A DNA stretch of 64,000 nt from Teratosphaeria epicoccoides (GCA_021401465.1 JADDMT010000003.1:496001-560000); one strand, 5' to 3'. Numbered from the stretch's first letter, positions 21,108-32,620 are shown. Notes: generated from the sequence alone by a model not told the origin. Translations and numbers: made by a program.

Positions 21108-22355
21108 ATGCCGGGCACAATTGGTCCCACACCAGCAAAGACTCTGGACATAGGCGTATTCATCCCAATCGTGAGTTCCACACTTTCCGTAGTCTAAGAT
21201 CCATCTCATAGAACTCCAGGGTAACGATGGCTGGCTCATATCCGAGAGTGCTCCTCACTACGAGCCTTCATTTGAACTGAACAGAAAGATTGTTCAACTG
21301 GCCGAGTCCTATGATTTCGACTTCGCTCTGTCAATGATCAAACTCCGTGGCTTTGGTGGCAAGACCGAGCATCGGGACTACAACCTGGAATCTTTCACGC
21401 TCATGGCCGGACTCGCGGCCTGCACATCGAAGATCAAGCTGTTTGCTTCCACGCCTGTGCTGGCTTTGCCACCCGCTATCCGTGCGAGGATGGCCGTCAC
21501 CATCGACAGCATAGCTGACTGTACAGCCGCTTCTGAAGGGTACAAGGGACGCTTCGGCGTCAACATCGTGACTGGTTGGCAATCAGCAGAGCACACTCAG
21601 ATGAGTCTTTGGCCGGGCAATGACTACTTCGGGTATCGCGACGACTACGCTGAAGAGTACGTCAGGGTCATGAAGGAGCTTTGGGAGACCGGCAAGTGCG
21701 ACTTCAAGGGAAAGCATTTCAAGATGGAGACTGTCGACTAGATCCTCGACCGGCGAAGAGCATCAAGATCATTGCTGCTGGACAGAGCGACCGCGGGACG
21801 AAATTTGCTAGCGAGTGGGCAGATTTTAACTTCACGGCAACGAAGGGCAAGAATACGCCGACAGCCTTCGCGGACGCCAACGCAAGACTGGTCGAAGCGG
21901 CGAAACATACAGGACGCGATGTGGGCGCCCTGGTAGGTCCTTCACTCGGTCGAATGCATGACTGCACAGTGCTGACCGAATGCAACAGCTTCTCCTCATG
22001 CTCATCATAGACGAGACTGATGAGACGGCCGACGCAAAGTGGCAGATGTACTGTGACGGTCTGGACGAAGACGCTGTCTTGTGGGTGGACTCGCAGGCTA
22101 AGATGGACACGAAGGCCGATGCTCGTAGCACTTCCAACCGTGTGACGGGCAACTTGGGTCACATGGTGAACTTGAATGGCGGTGTGCTGGTCGGTGGTCC
22201 AGAGAAGGTTGCGAGTCTGCTGGATGAAGATTACAACTGTCGAGGGCGTCAGGGGAGTTATGTGCACTTTTGACGAGTTTGTGACGGGCGTTGAGAAGTT
22301 TGGCAAGTATGTACAGCCTCTGATGAAGACCAGGGTGGATAAAAGTCCAGTATAG
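21108..22355 (+). pseudogene. RutA-like pyrimidine monooxygenase, frameshifted
   Basis: Encodes a flavin-dependent class-C monooxygenase of the RutA type, which in bacteria opens the uracil ring. Exon 1 (21108–21170) ends TLDIGVFIPI; a 49-nt intron leads to exon 2 (from 21220), GNDGWLISESAPHYEPSFEL, then FDFALSMIKLRGFGGKTE, NLESFTLMAGLAA, FGVNIVTGWQ and DFKGKHFKME. There the frame hits TAG at 21739; the homologous sequence DCRLDPRPAKSIK continues one frame over, so one base is missing near 21728. A 56-nt intron (21933–21988) then joins GRDVGAL to IIDETDETADAKW. After LLDE near 22227 a second frame change is needed to reach VEGVRGVMCTFDEF and VQPLMK, ending TAG at 22353–22355. An 11-residue insertion (ADCTAASEGYK) also interrupts the conserved DSI…GRFGVN segment. 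Two opposite frameshifts plus the insertion indicate a decayed gene, unless they are assembly errors. Confidence 0.82.
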
Positions 22356-24973
22356 GCTAGTTCGAGGTGAACGTCGAGAGCTATGTAGACCGTGGTTGTC
22401 ACAACGGAACTTTTTGTCGGCGTAATCTGACCGCAATATCCATTAGAGTGCGCTGTAGGTCATTCGCTCGACGAATTAAGAGCCTTCAAAAGAGATCACG
22501 GCTCAATAGTCCGATGGAATGTTAGCATTCAGAGGAGCCAGAGGGCAAGTCCACAACTGCAGATGTTGACTTGCATAGGCGACGCAGATCGGGGGTATCT
22601 TGAGGCACAGTTTGGATTCAATACTCAAGACGCAAGAGCCCAGTTACTGCTTTAGTCATCCGTTCACTCAACTGGTTGACGAGCTGATCTTTCTTGGTCA
22701 ACACGGAACGCTGTCAATCGAATTGCTTGAGACGTCAAGTCACAGCACCAACACAGTGACCATGACGTGGATCGGTCGACCGGGCTGACAAGCATTTGGA
22801 CACGTCAAGAAGCGGTATATTGTTGACAAATCAGCTGCCTCATTGACTGACTTATCGACGCCAAGAGCACAGAATCACGAGATGACCATGTCTCATGAGA
22901 TTGCGAAAACAGCTCCTGTATCGAAAAGTCGCCGAAGCATGCAGGCATATTCGTATGCTTGGAAAACATCATGAATGCGCGCACTACTCATTTGGCCTAT
23001 GTCTTCTTGCACCAGAGCAACGTCCGTCAGCAGCCTCGTCCCGAAACTTGCACGAGTAGAGCACAACTCACACTGTACCACTTCTTAGGTTCGCGATCAG
23101 TGCCCGGCTGTAGGCATCTACAATCATTGCTCGCAGGGCCAAGAGCCATACTCGGATCATTGCGACTCGGACGACACTATTCTGAAATCAGCTAACTACG
23201 CGTGCGGAGAGAGAGAGGAAGATGTGCGGATCAGTCACTTATCAAGCTGTGCAGTGCAACTCTCATTCGGATCTTCCAACCACTATGAACAATCTGCGGC
23301 TGCAGCAGAGAGGGACAACAAGACAGGCGCGCGGTGAACAGGATCAGAGTCCTCATGTCGTTTTCAGAAATTCGACCGCCAAAGTGTGCAGCAGAATCGA
23401 CAAAGAAGGAGAGGCCAGACTCTTTGCTCTTGACACGATCAGTAAAACAGCTGTCCCTAGAATTGGCGCCGACAGATGTGAGTCTCGGGGGCGAAGGACG
23501 AAGATGGCCCATCATGGACACCGCTGCTGCTTTATCCTTACAAGTCCTAGCCACTTGAGCAGCTCCTTCATCTGCCTTCACTTACGCTTCGGCGACATTG
23601 GAGGTTGAATTGTCCAAGCCATGGTTGATGACACTCACAGACACTGGTCTGTAGTAGTGATGAAAGCAAGAAAGCAAGTTCCTCGGTTCCATGCTTCAGA
23701 GACCTCAATCTGCGGATAGCCCGGACAGATGATAACGCATAACAGCGTGAACATCTTTGCTGTCCCTGCGGAACTTTCCTGTGCGAAATTTTCCGTGAAG
23801 ATGCATCAGGAGACGCGAGCGCCACGCGGTGATCTACATTGCGGTCTGTTTGGGCTTTCTGGGTAAGAGCATTGTTCATCTGTATTCGCAAGGGCCGTGA
23901 CGTGCGGGCGTTCGATGATCTCGTATCAATTTGACTATCGATATCTTCAAGAATTCCCATGTAGCGAGGATCGAGGATTTTGGTTGGGGAGAGACTGATA
24001 AGGATGTCGCTTGGGCGCTCGTCTAGCGGTAATAGATCTTGCCGTCTGAAGCCGACAGCATTTGGTTGCAACCACCCTCACACTTCCTGAGTGCATGTTG
24101 AGATCTTCGCTGCACCTCATCCTCGTGCTCGGACGTATCTCCCCTGGGCCCCAAACGTCTAGCCGCCGGATCATGGACCGGTGAAGACCGTTGTGCTCAG
24201 CTGATCCCGCGTGCGGTGATCTTTCAGCAGTGGTCACGTTGAAGGAACATGGAACAGGTCAGCACCTGGTGTGCTGCATTGGCAGCAAGACATCTACTAT
24301 GACAACGGGTCGTTCAGCATGATGATGGTTAAGCAGGTGCAGGAAAGGAGCGACACCGTAGGTTTCGAAGGCTAATTTTAGCTCGTCCTTCCATTTTCGG
24401 TAAGTGGGAAGGAGCCGCCCATCAGCTGTTGGATGCATCTGACACGCAGCTCCAACGGCGCAGCGCTGCGAGAGCACCCAAAACCCTTCGGTCCCTGATA
24501 TGGAGCTATTTGCTCGTCAAAAACCACCCTGCACACTCATCCCATGTGCCAAAGCTTACTCCGCGTCCGTTCTTCGCACCTTGCGCCTCGACACATGTGG
24601 ACACCCCCCCATCATGCTATCGATCTTTGCCAATTAGGTCGACCGCGTACCTGGCAGGGATGCGACTTCGCTCGCCTTCTGCCTTTCGTGTTCAGCTGGA
24701 CAAGTTGTGGCTTTCTCGGGCTCTGCCTTCTTTTTCAGGCACGGATTGCAAACATCAGGCGCAAGCGTGCACGACCTTGGAGTTGTCTTTCTCTGGTATT
24801 GGCTACTATCTGGATGAATGCTATTTTATCACTTCGGCTGGCACATCTGTATGACAACGCGATCGCAAAGAGGCTCTGCGGTCGTGTCGATACTTGCGGT
24901 CTCTATTGGCCAACACTGCTTGATTGAATTCTGAGAGGACCTCGGAATTATATATGTTGGACCATCCCCTGAC
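22356..24973. other. Gene-poor region
   Basis: About 2.6 kb between the rutA relic and the transcription factor gene. Overlapping frames of 60–167 codons occur on both strands (for example 23568–24071 minus) without family similarity. The last few hundred bases should be the regulator's promoter and leader. Nothing else recognisable. Confidence 0.45.
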
Positions 24974-27956
24974 ATGCAGGAGATGTCTTCCTCCGAACAA
25001 TTGGGGACAGGCCCGCTCAAGTCTACAGAGTCGTATCCAAGACAGGCTGACTCCGGCAACACAGCCTCAGCACTCGAGCCAGCACGATTGTCGAGTATAC
25101 ACAGTCCCGTAGACCCGTCATCGTCCCGACCAAGCGGAATGCAGAGATCTCTCTCGCCCACGGGCGAGGCCGGCGCGGTGAAATACACTCGCACCGGGAG
25201 AGTTAGCAAGGCCACGAAAGGTCGACGTATTCACCATTGTGACGAGTGCGGCAAGGTATGTTTTCAACTCGGCATCTTTGCAAAGGTGCTGTGCAATTGT
25301 CTTCCTGAGGCACTCAGCCTGTATTGCGTGCAGCTCTGACCAGCTCTGACTGGCTGATCCATGCGGGAGATGCTTCACCCGTATGAGCTTTGATCTGATC
25401 AATTGTTGCAGATCTACACTCGTGCCGAGCACTTGAGGTACGTAAGTTTCGTTGATAGGCCGAGCGATTGTCACAGGGGCGACCTGCTGAATGCGCCTTG
25501 TTCCAGACGCCATCAGCAAAATCACAAACCCGGTGCCTTCCCCTGCAATTTTACAGGATGTGGACGATCTTTCTACCGAGAAGATCTGCTCGACCGACAC
25601 AAGGCGCGTCACGTCGATACACAAGATCTAGGTAGGCGCGGATCGATTGGGAGTGACCGGTATACTCACGTGACTTTGCTCCAGATTTTCAGCAGGAGCC
25701 AGTCTTCCCTCATACGACTGCCGGCGCCGACAACGATGCAAAGGCTGTACCACAAGACATCCCGCACGACGTACCGACTGGTGGCACATTGCGACGATCA
25801 ACAGCATCCAGGTATGATGGTATGAACTTATTTCGTCAGCCTAAAGCTTGATTGATTCCCCATTTCAGTTGCCTTTTCTGCAATTCAAACCAGCGCAAGC
25901 AATGTCTCACCCACACTACACAAATATCAACATTGTATCCTTGTTAATCTCGCCGTCATTCGACGGCAGCAATACTTTGGCAGGAGCTGTCTCGCAAGAG
26001 TCTCACTGACTGTATATTGACAGTGTACCAGCTCTCAAGCACGCCTTGACACCGCTCGTTGAGCTGCCGCTACAAGATTGCATCGCACTCGATGCAAGCG
26101 AAATCCAATCGGCGTACCCATCTGGCGCTCCTCTTGAGCTTGCGCCATCCTACTCGCCGAGTAGTTGCGGATCGCTCTTTGGAGGACCATATTATGGTCA
26201 AACGCAGCTTCTTCGTCCTTTTACTGATCCCACTGGAGCTTATCTGAGCGAGGACACATCATCGAGCTATCTCAAGAGCCCCGTTTTGGTTAGTCCCTTA
26301 AGTTGCTACGGAGAGTACTGTTCGCCTGACGGGCAGGGATTGGACATCTGTGATGCAGACTCACCCATCTCGGACGAGACATATAGCAGCGAGCCGTGCA
26401 CGAAGATTACGATCGAAACGCACCTTCTCACGACCTCCGGGGACGGAGCACCGTGGTTGGTGGCCGTCGAGAAGAGGGACGAGAATGAGCTGAGCGAATT
26501 GGACGTTCCTCTATTCTTGGGCAGTAAAGATGACTCCTTGTTCACCACCGCACAGCTCTACTTGAATGCATATTGGCATTACATACACCCTGTGTTCCCT
26601 GTCGTGCACAGGTCTTCCTTCGAAGCAACGACCGCCTCGCCACTATTGAAATCCGTAATGATAGCACTAGGAGCGCACATGACACAGGATTCTACTCATG
26701 TTAGGGAGGCGACAGTTCTTCACGAGAGGTGTCTTAAGGTGCTGGACAAAAGGACGGCTTCGTTTTCGCACACTTATAGAGCCTGCGACATGCAGGCTAT
26801 CTTCCTCATTGAGCTCTGCTCGCTGTTCAAGTCAAGGCGAATACCTTCGCAAGTCTCCAAGAGCTTTGAGGATATCTTCCGGATGCTTGCAGAAGAGCCG
26901 GAAACTTTTTCGAATGGCGGCGCGATGTCGCCGCACGACTCTCGGGTCAGCAGCTTGTCCGGCGACGTATCATGCCTGCACGATACTGAGCGCGAATGCA
27001 AGCGTCGCATTCTCCTCTCTTGCTATATACTTGATCAGCTCCAGTCACTGCTCTTCGGACGGCAGCGCACTGATTGCAAGGCTGATCCACTCAGTATTGA
27101 CCCACCTTGGCCAAAGGCCCACACTTTATGGTGCGCAGCTTCAGGTCAGCAGGTTGGACTCGATGGCTACCAGCGTAGCACGGATGTCACACGTTTCTCA
27201 CAAGTCGGCGAAGCGCTGTACACGCTCATGAACACATCCACTCATCAGCTTGACGCCTTTCAATCCATGATCATGCTGGCTGGCCTCCGGGATACGCGCA
27301 TTGATTTCCAGTGCGCCGCAGGCCATTTAACCCTCCCTGGTACATTGTATCAAACGCCTCGCGTAACCATGGCATATCACACTGCCATGCTCTGCAAGCA
27401 CACACCGGTACTGGAGCTTCTCGCGGTTGCAGGCGAAAGCTGGGTCATGGCCAAGAAGCTTGCGTCGCAACACGAATACACAAGATCACAGCACGTCGCG
27501 AAAGACTGGGCGATCGGGTCGAGCGGCGCTGCTACTTCTGTCGACCAGACCTCAGTGCTCTGGGCAGTCCAACACGCACTTCGCATCCTTGACATTCGGA
27601 GCAGGTATTCCCGGACCGGCTTGATCTATCAGGAGTGGGCTATCTATCTCGCCGCAGTGGTCATTTGGGCGCGTGCATACATTTTAGACTTTGAAGTGCA
27701 CCGCAAGCCTCGTCTGTCAATGCCGAGCCCGGCACAGCCGACAATAAGTGCAAGAGAGCTTGACCAAGCTGTCACCAGCCTCTTGAGCAACGGTGCCAGT
27801 ACCTTGGCGTGGTCGGAAGCGAAGAGTGTCCTGCTGTGGACAAAAGCGAAAATTGAGGCTCTAGATGTTTCGCGCAGCTGTGGACTGACAGTCACCGCAA
27901 TGGATGTGCTCAGCAAGTTGTGTAGGAGAGGCAATGAACAGGGGTGGTTTGGTTAG
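24974..27956 (+). CDS. C2H2 zinc-finger / Fungal_trans transcription factor
   Basis: Exons traced: 24974–25255, 25412–25437 (26 nt), 25507–25631, 25685–about 25811, then one small exon near 25869–25922 and the main exon reading to TAG at 27956; the last two junctions before 26046 are not certain. Splicing builds finger 1, C-x2-C-x12-H-x3-H, from HHCDECGK + IYTRAEHLR + RHQQNH, and finger 2, C-x4-C-x12-H-x3-H, from FPCNFTGCGRSFYREDLL and DRHKARH. The large C-terminal part has the fungal-specific regulator domain (LYLNAYWHYIHPVFPVVHRS, then LGAHMTQD, and a Cys/Leu-rich helical region). This architecture is typical of nuclear regulators of carbon, nitrogen or secondary metabolism; targets cannot be inferred. 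Total is roughly 830 residues. Confidence 0.85.
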
Positions 27957-28219
27957 TAGAGACCGAGGATTGTGGTATATGATCGATAGCATTGCACGCA
28001 GTCGCGTAGCAGCGATTTAGAGTCTGTTCAGGCCGCGGCTGTTTGATACCCATCATGCATTTAAATTTTGGTGCCCGCATTGTTTCCAGGTTCTCGTACA
28101 AGCACACGGCTGCGCATAGTTCTAGAAGTAGAGTAAACACACCAGATAGCGCCAACCCGATTGATTCGTGACGAAGAACTTTGATTTATGCATCTCGTGT
28201 CTTTGTACGCAATGCTGGG

Positions 28220-29257
28220 TCAGGTGAGCAGTTTCCAATCGACTGCAACAGAGCAATTCTTCCCGTCCACTGCAACATTCCATGTAGGCGCCCTGACACC
28301 TATCATAGTGCCCTTCGCAACACGGTCCTGGCCACGCGTCTGGCTAGCATTTTGCGCCATCAGCAGCATGATCTGCTCGCCTTCAGTGGTGTACGCTTCG
28401 GCCACGAACGGTCCATTACCCATCACGTCTTTGATCTTGACTTTCATCTCAAAGTCATCGCCCTGCAGACAAGCTTGTGCTCGTCTGCTTTGCACGGCGC
28501 TTTGCCCTGCCTCGATGATCCATTGCTGCACTACAGAGGCAATGCCGCCCGGAAGAAATTTCTGCCCACGACGATGGGGTGAGAAGGCTTCTGGCAGTGG
28601 GTCAGTTGATGTGTCTCGTGGTGCCGCAGAACTCCTGAGGAATGCCGGGCGATTTGAAGCGTGGTCCTCTGCCGTGCTCGTGATCGTAAAAGTTTGCGTA
28701 GGCGCGAAGCGCACATGTGGTCTGGTGATGGCGGCGTTTGGTGGCCTGAAGACCGGTCGTCCCAGTGCCGTGTGTGCGTCTGCATCATCTAATCTGCGCC
28801 GTTTTGGAGAGTAAGGCAGATCGACCAAGGCCTCTGGGGGTCGGCGCTCTAAAGACTCGGATACGCCTGGATCTGGGCCATGTGCATCTGATGTATCACC
28901 GCAGGCTGACGCCGACGACTCCTCAACATTCTCCCTGCTACGAACATGAACGCTCTCACGGAGGGCGTTGACCAGCGACGGTCTGGCTGGGGAAGGAGAT
29001 CGTGGGGTCAGCTGCTTTGGAGCCTTTTTGAGCGCGAAGCGCGGTGTTGCCGCAAACTGATCTTGGACAGGCGACTGTTGTGGTTCGTATGCATGGTAGT
29101 GGGCTACTGCTTGGCGACTACTAGTAGGTGCAGAGGTGGTCTTGGCAGCTTTTTGCGGCGAAGCTCCACGGCGGAAGCGGTGTGGTGATGGTCGCTGCTT
29201 CTGCTTTAGCTTATTGCACATTTGTGAGCGTAAGCGAATCCTTACGTCTGGCGCCAT
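28220..29257 (-). CDS. Unrecognised protein with Ser/Pro/Arg-rich N-terminus and conserved-looking C-terminus
   Basis: Open frame of 345 codons from ATG at 29257. Residues 1–230 are low complexity, basic and rich in Ser, Pro and Arg, with a nuclear-localisation-like SPKRRRLDD. Residues about 235–345 look folded: FLPGGIASVVQQWIIEAG, DFEMKVKIKDVMGNGPFV, EQIMLLMAQ, and IGVRAPTWNVAVDGKN, ending in a hydrophobic strand. Alternating strands and the closing VRAPTWNV-type segment recall an OB-like beta barrel, but I cannot assign a family. A GTAAGG after the fourth codon, with a possible AG near 29213, could be a short intron removing part of the N-terminus. Nuclear function is a guess from the basic motif. 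Confidence 0.6.
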   Translation of the reverse strand: MAPDVRIRLRSQMCNKLKQKQRPSPHRFRRGASPQKAAKTTSAPTSSRQAVAHYHAYEPQQSPVQDQFAATPRFALKKAPKQLTPRSPSPARPSLVNALRESVHVRSRENVEESSASACGDTSDAHGPDPGVSESLERRPPEALVDLPYSPKRRRLDDADAHTALGRPVFRPPNAAITRPHVRFAPTQTFTITSTAEDHASNRPAFLRSSAAPRDTSTDPLPEAFSPHRRGQKFLPGGIASVVQQWIIEAGQSAVQSRRAQACLQGDDFEMKVKIKDVMGNGPFVAEAYTTEGEQIMLLMAQNASQTRGQDRVAKGTMIGVRAPTWNVAVDGKNCSVAVDWKLLT

Positions 29258-31195
29258 ATTCTGCGCCTACATCACGAATCTTAATTTGGCAGGGAAGATG
29301 TGCTAGTATCTCGCGTAAATGGACCGCGAAATTTGCGACGCGTCTTGCGATTCGTTAAACAAAGTCCTTTGGTTCGCTCTTGCCTACGACCTCCTCCATC
29401 GCGGTGCTCCACTCGCAATTATCTTGCTGGCCGTTACATGTACCTTGTGACATCGCATCTGATGAGGCGTAAAAGTGTCGGCGAGTATACCGCAAGATGA
29501 CATTGAACCATCCCGAAATCATGGCGCTCTTTCGGAGTCAACACCAAGCAGAAGTCGGTGTCTCTCTGATTAAAGGCAACGATCGCACAATCGACGCCAT
29601 TGTGACCCCAAGGCTTTGCACTGAGACTATCCGTCGACATCCTCAGAAAAGGGATGCTGATGCGGACTCAGGACTTTCCTGGCTGGGCGTGCCGCGCGGT
29701 CCTACGGTACGCAGAACAAGCATTGGCAAGTTTGGGCGGTGTCACACGAGAAATTAACCCAGCTCGGCGTATGATTATCGCTTACTTCGTGTCCCAAAGG
29801 TAGGCGCTCTTCGTCACTTTGTACCCGGGCGCCAATATTCTTGCTTATCTTGCATCGAGAGTGCAATGGTGAGTTCGCATCGCCAAGCACGAAGTACGCG
29901 AGAACGTCCACCCGCACTGGAAAAGAGATTCGCCAATAGGTGCGGCGTTGGACGCCCGATCATTCGCCAACGTAGCGCTGCAGCTTGTGGGGAATAGCAC
30001 GGCTACGTGCTTCAAATGGAGCTGTTCAAGGAGATCACGCCGGATCGTTCGAAGTTCATACCCGCCATCGCAGGAGTAATACCAAATAACAAAATTCATG
30101 AGCACTCTGTTCATGGATACTGGCTTGATCACTTTTGTTTTTGCGTTGGAAGCGGATTGGCATTATATGATTGTAGCCCTCGATTGAGGTCTAAACGTCT
30201 TCATTGACACGCTCACAACAGTCGTGATCCATTCATGCAACCTTGTCTGAGAAATTCACGTCTGGACAGCTTTGATATGTCTTCTCACGCCTCATCCAGG
30301 TACCTATCCAGCGGGCTTGGGAGACTTGCAGCTTGAGTGAAGTCGGACGCTTTAGCATTTTACGTAGGTACTTTCGGATCAATTGAGCGCACGCGTTACG
30401 CGGCACATCGAGTGCTGGAACACAAGCAGCGAACTGATTCACCGGAAACTTGATGGTTGTTCCGTGCAACAATGTGGTAACAATCTTCGTGAATGGAGTG
30501 GACCTCTGATGTCCAAGATGAAGCGATCCGGTCTTATGCTCTTTACCGATGGAACAGGGTTTTCGTGTGCCTGGGATGCGTTATATCAGGGATATTAATG
30601 ACCGTTGGGCAAGCTGGCGTTGAGCACAGACAACCTTATCAGAGACGCCTCGTGACGTGGAAACATCGACGTTGTTTACTACGGCGCGCGGCTTAAGGTG
30701 CCGAAACCGTCCCAGACTGTCCCAGGCTCCCAGCCAACTCATCAGTCAGCTGGTCCAATCCCACGAAGCACGTTTCTGCCAAGACCCAAAGGTTTCGTGC
30801 TCGACGTCCGGAAAATCCACAGACTTCAGCCGCTAGGCCTGCAGGCAACTTGGGAAGTTGTTTTTCCAGATTTATCCCGTTTCGCTGGCTTGCGGCGCGT
30901 GACCATGAATGGTATCTGAGGGCAATCTTCACTTTGCGCAAGGTGTGATATCATCTTGAGCTTCCTTCGAGCTCTTTCCGCGACCTCATGCGACCTCGAT
31001 TGTACAGCCAGGTTTGAATTAGGGAGTTTTAACAAACCAGTCTTCGATTGGAGCGAACATTTGTACGGCTATCTGCACTATGTTGCAATGCTGACCCGAA
31101 AGGGGCCCGAAAGGCCGAAAGGGACGAGCATCTTGGGACTCGACATCTACTAGGATCTAAATTCATGACCCGTATCTGGGTCCGGGGTCTACAAG
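29258..31195. other. Intergenic region
   Basis: About 1.9 kb between two genes that diverge from it. Small open frames only (up to about 95 codons); no RNA gene, repeat or transposon remnant recognised. It must hold the promoters of the unrecognised gene on the left and the kinase on the right. Confidence 0.45.
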
Positions 31196-32620
31196 ATGGC
31201 AGACGCAAAAATTCTGAGGCCTCACGTGGCACCTCATACTAAGCTGCTGTCGTTAGAACGACGACGGCAAGCTCGGAAATCGATGCGCACCAAGTCCACT
31301 GGCGACGCGCTCAATCCGGAGTTCACCTCTCAGCCTTCACCTTCAACCCAGACCGTAAGCTATGCTCAACACAGATCTACCGCCGCAGCACCCTACGCTG
31401 TAAGACATGTACCGAGAATGCTGCGGCGCCGGAGTCAGCAGCCAACCGGCAGCACATGGGGTCCTGAGGACATCAGTCCACGTTCTAGCTCAGATATGAT
31501 AATACCTGAGAATGAGCAGTGCAGCGCGATCGGTTGCGATGATGTTCTGTCGCGCCCAGATACGCCGATCAAGGTGCGCTCCCGAGCCAGCCCGGATGAG
31601 TCGCAGGGGCCGCCGGATGTCATGACGTTCGACTGTTCGAAGCTGGACTATGAGCTGGAGCGGGCGAGAGTGATCGGAAAGGGCTTGTGGAGTACTGTGC
31701 TTCTGACGGACGCAAGGCACATGTCTCCAGTCTTGGAGGTCAACTTACCTTCGGCGCCAGTCATGCCACAGCGAAAGGAGAAGCTTGGCCCATCCAGTGT
31801 CTTCGCCGTCAAGACGCCAGCTCGCAGAGATGCCAAGGACGTTTTCAAACAGGAAGCAAGAGTCTTGACACACCTCATGCATCGATCCGGCGCAACGCAA
31901 TACCTCGTCTCGTTCCACGGCTTGGATCCTCGCAACTGCGCCTTGATCTTCGAGGCCGTGATAGGCGGCTCACTTGAGAATTTGACAGGCCGTTTGAAGC
32001 AGATGACTGAAGTCGCTCGACATTTGGAGCTGGTCTCCTTGTTCCCAGGCTTATCAGCAAATCTCGTAAGCGGGTTGGAGTTCATACACCACGCAGGCGT
32101 TGTGCATGCAGACATCAAGCCGGCAAACATCCTGCTTGACATCTCCGAGGACCACAGTCTTCCACGTCCAGTGCTGAGAGCTCGTTTCATTGACTTTTCT
32201 GCCGCATTTTGTACCGACACCGATGACACAACGAACCACGCTGGCGGTACTTGGGAATTCATGGCACCAGAGCAACTCAAGATCCAGAAGAACCTGAACA
32301 CTCCCACGCCTGCTTCTGATGTTTGGGCCCTCGGCATCACGCTTCTGACCCTTATTGTTGGCGGTTCGCCATATGCAGCTGCATGTACTGACAATGTGTT
32401 CATGCTGCGCGAAGCAGTCAAAAGTGGCGATCCGCTGGGCTTTGCGAGAATGACGGGTCCGAAGGTCCAGAAGCGGTTGGCGGCATGTCAGCTGTATGTT
32501 GACTGCTGCCGGTTGGCATTGAAGAAGGATCGCGAGAAGCGCATGACGGTGACACCGTGGAAGGGCTGGATTGAGCGAGAGCTGTTGAGTGAGGGTGGTG
32601 AGGAGTGGAGACCGCGATGA
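31196..32620 (+). CDS. Divergent serine/threonine protein kinase
   Basis: Single exon, 474 residues. About 140 N-terminal residues are polar and probably disordered. The kinase domain follows: IGKGLWSTV (glycine loop, shortened), FAVKTPARRDA (VAIK Lys), EAVIGGSLENLTG (hinge), VVHADIKPANILLD (catalytic loop, with HAD instead of HRD but Asp, Lys and Asn kept), RARFIDFSAAF (DFS in place of DFG), GGTWEFMAPEQL (APE) and SDVWALGITLLTLIVG. Catalytic Lys and both Asp are present, so it may be active although two common positions differ. An insertion of about 25 residues lies between the glycine loop and the VAIK strand. No subfamily can be named. It ends shortly after a helix typical of the C-lobe, with no extra domain. 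Confidence 0.85.
   Translation: MADAKILRPHVAPHTKLLSLERRRQARKSMRTKSTGDALNPEFTSQPSPSTQTVSYAQHRSTAAAPYAVRHVPRMLRRRSQQPTGSTWGPEDISPRSSSDMIIPENEQCSAIGCDDVLSRPDTPIKVRSRASPDESQGPPDVMTFDCSKLDYELERARVIGKGLWSTVLLTDARHMSPVLEVNLPSAPVMPQRKEKLGPSSVFAVKTPARRDAKDVFKQEARVLTHLMHRSGATQYLVSFHGLDPRNCALIFEAVIGGSLENLTGRLKQMTEVARHLELVSLFPGLSANLVSGLEFIHHAGVVHADIKPANILLDISEDHSLPRPVLRARFIDFSAAFCTDTDDTTNHAGGTWEFMAPEQLKIQKNLNTPTPASDVWALGITLLTLIVGGSPYAAACTDNVFMLREAVKSGDPLGFARMTGPKVQKRLAACQLYVDCCRLALKKDREKRMTVTPWKGWIERELLSEGGEEWRPR

Noticed and set aside
24008..24080. tRNA-like A box (CGTCTAGCGGTAATAGA)
   Set aside because: No matching B box (GGTTCRANNCC) at proper distance and no closing acceptor stem.
24429..24927. Overlapping plus-strand ORFs just upstream of the transcription factor
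   Set aside because: No conserved pattern; more likely leader and promoter sequence of the regulator.
12041..31195. Biosynthetic gene cluster (regulator plus oxygenase)
   Set aside because: The only oxygenase is a broken rutA-like gene and there is no backbone enzyme, transporter or tailoring set nearby.
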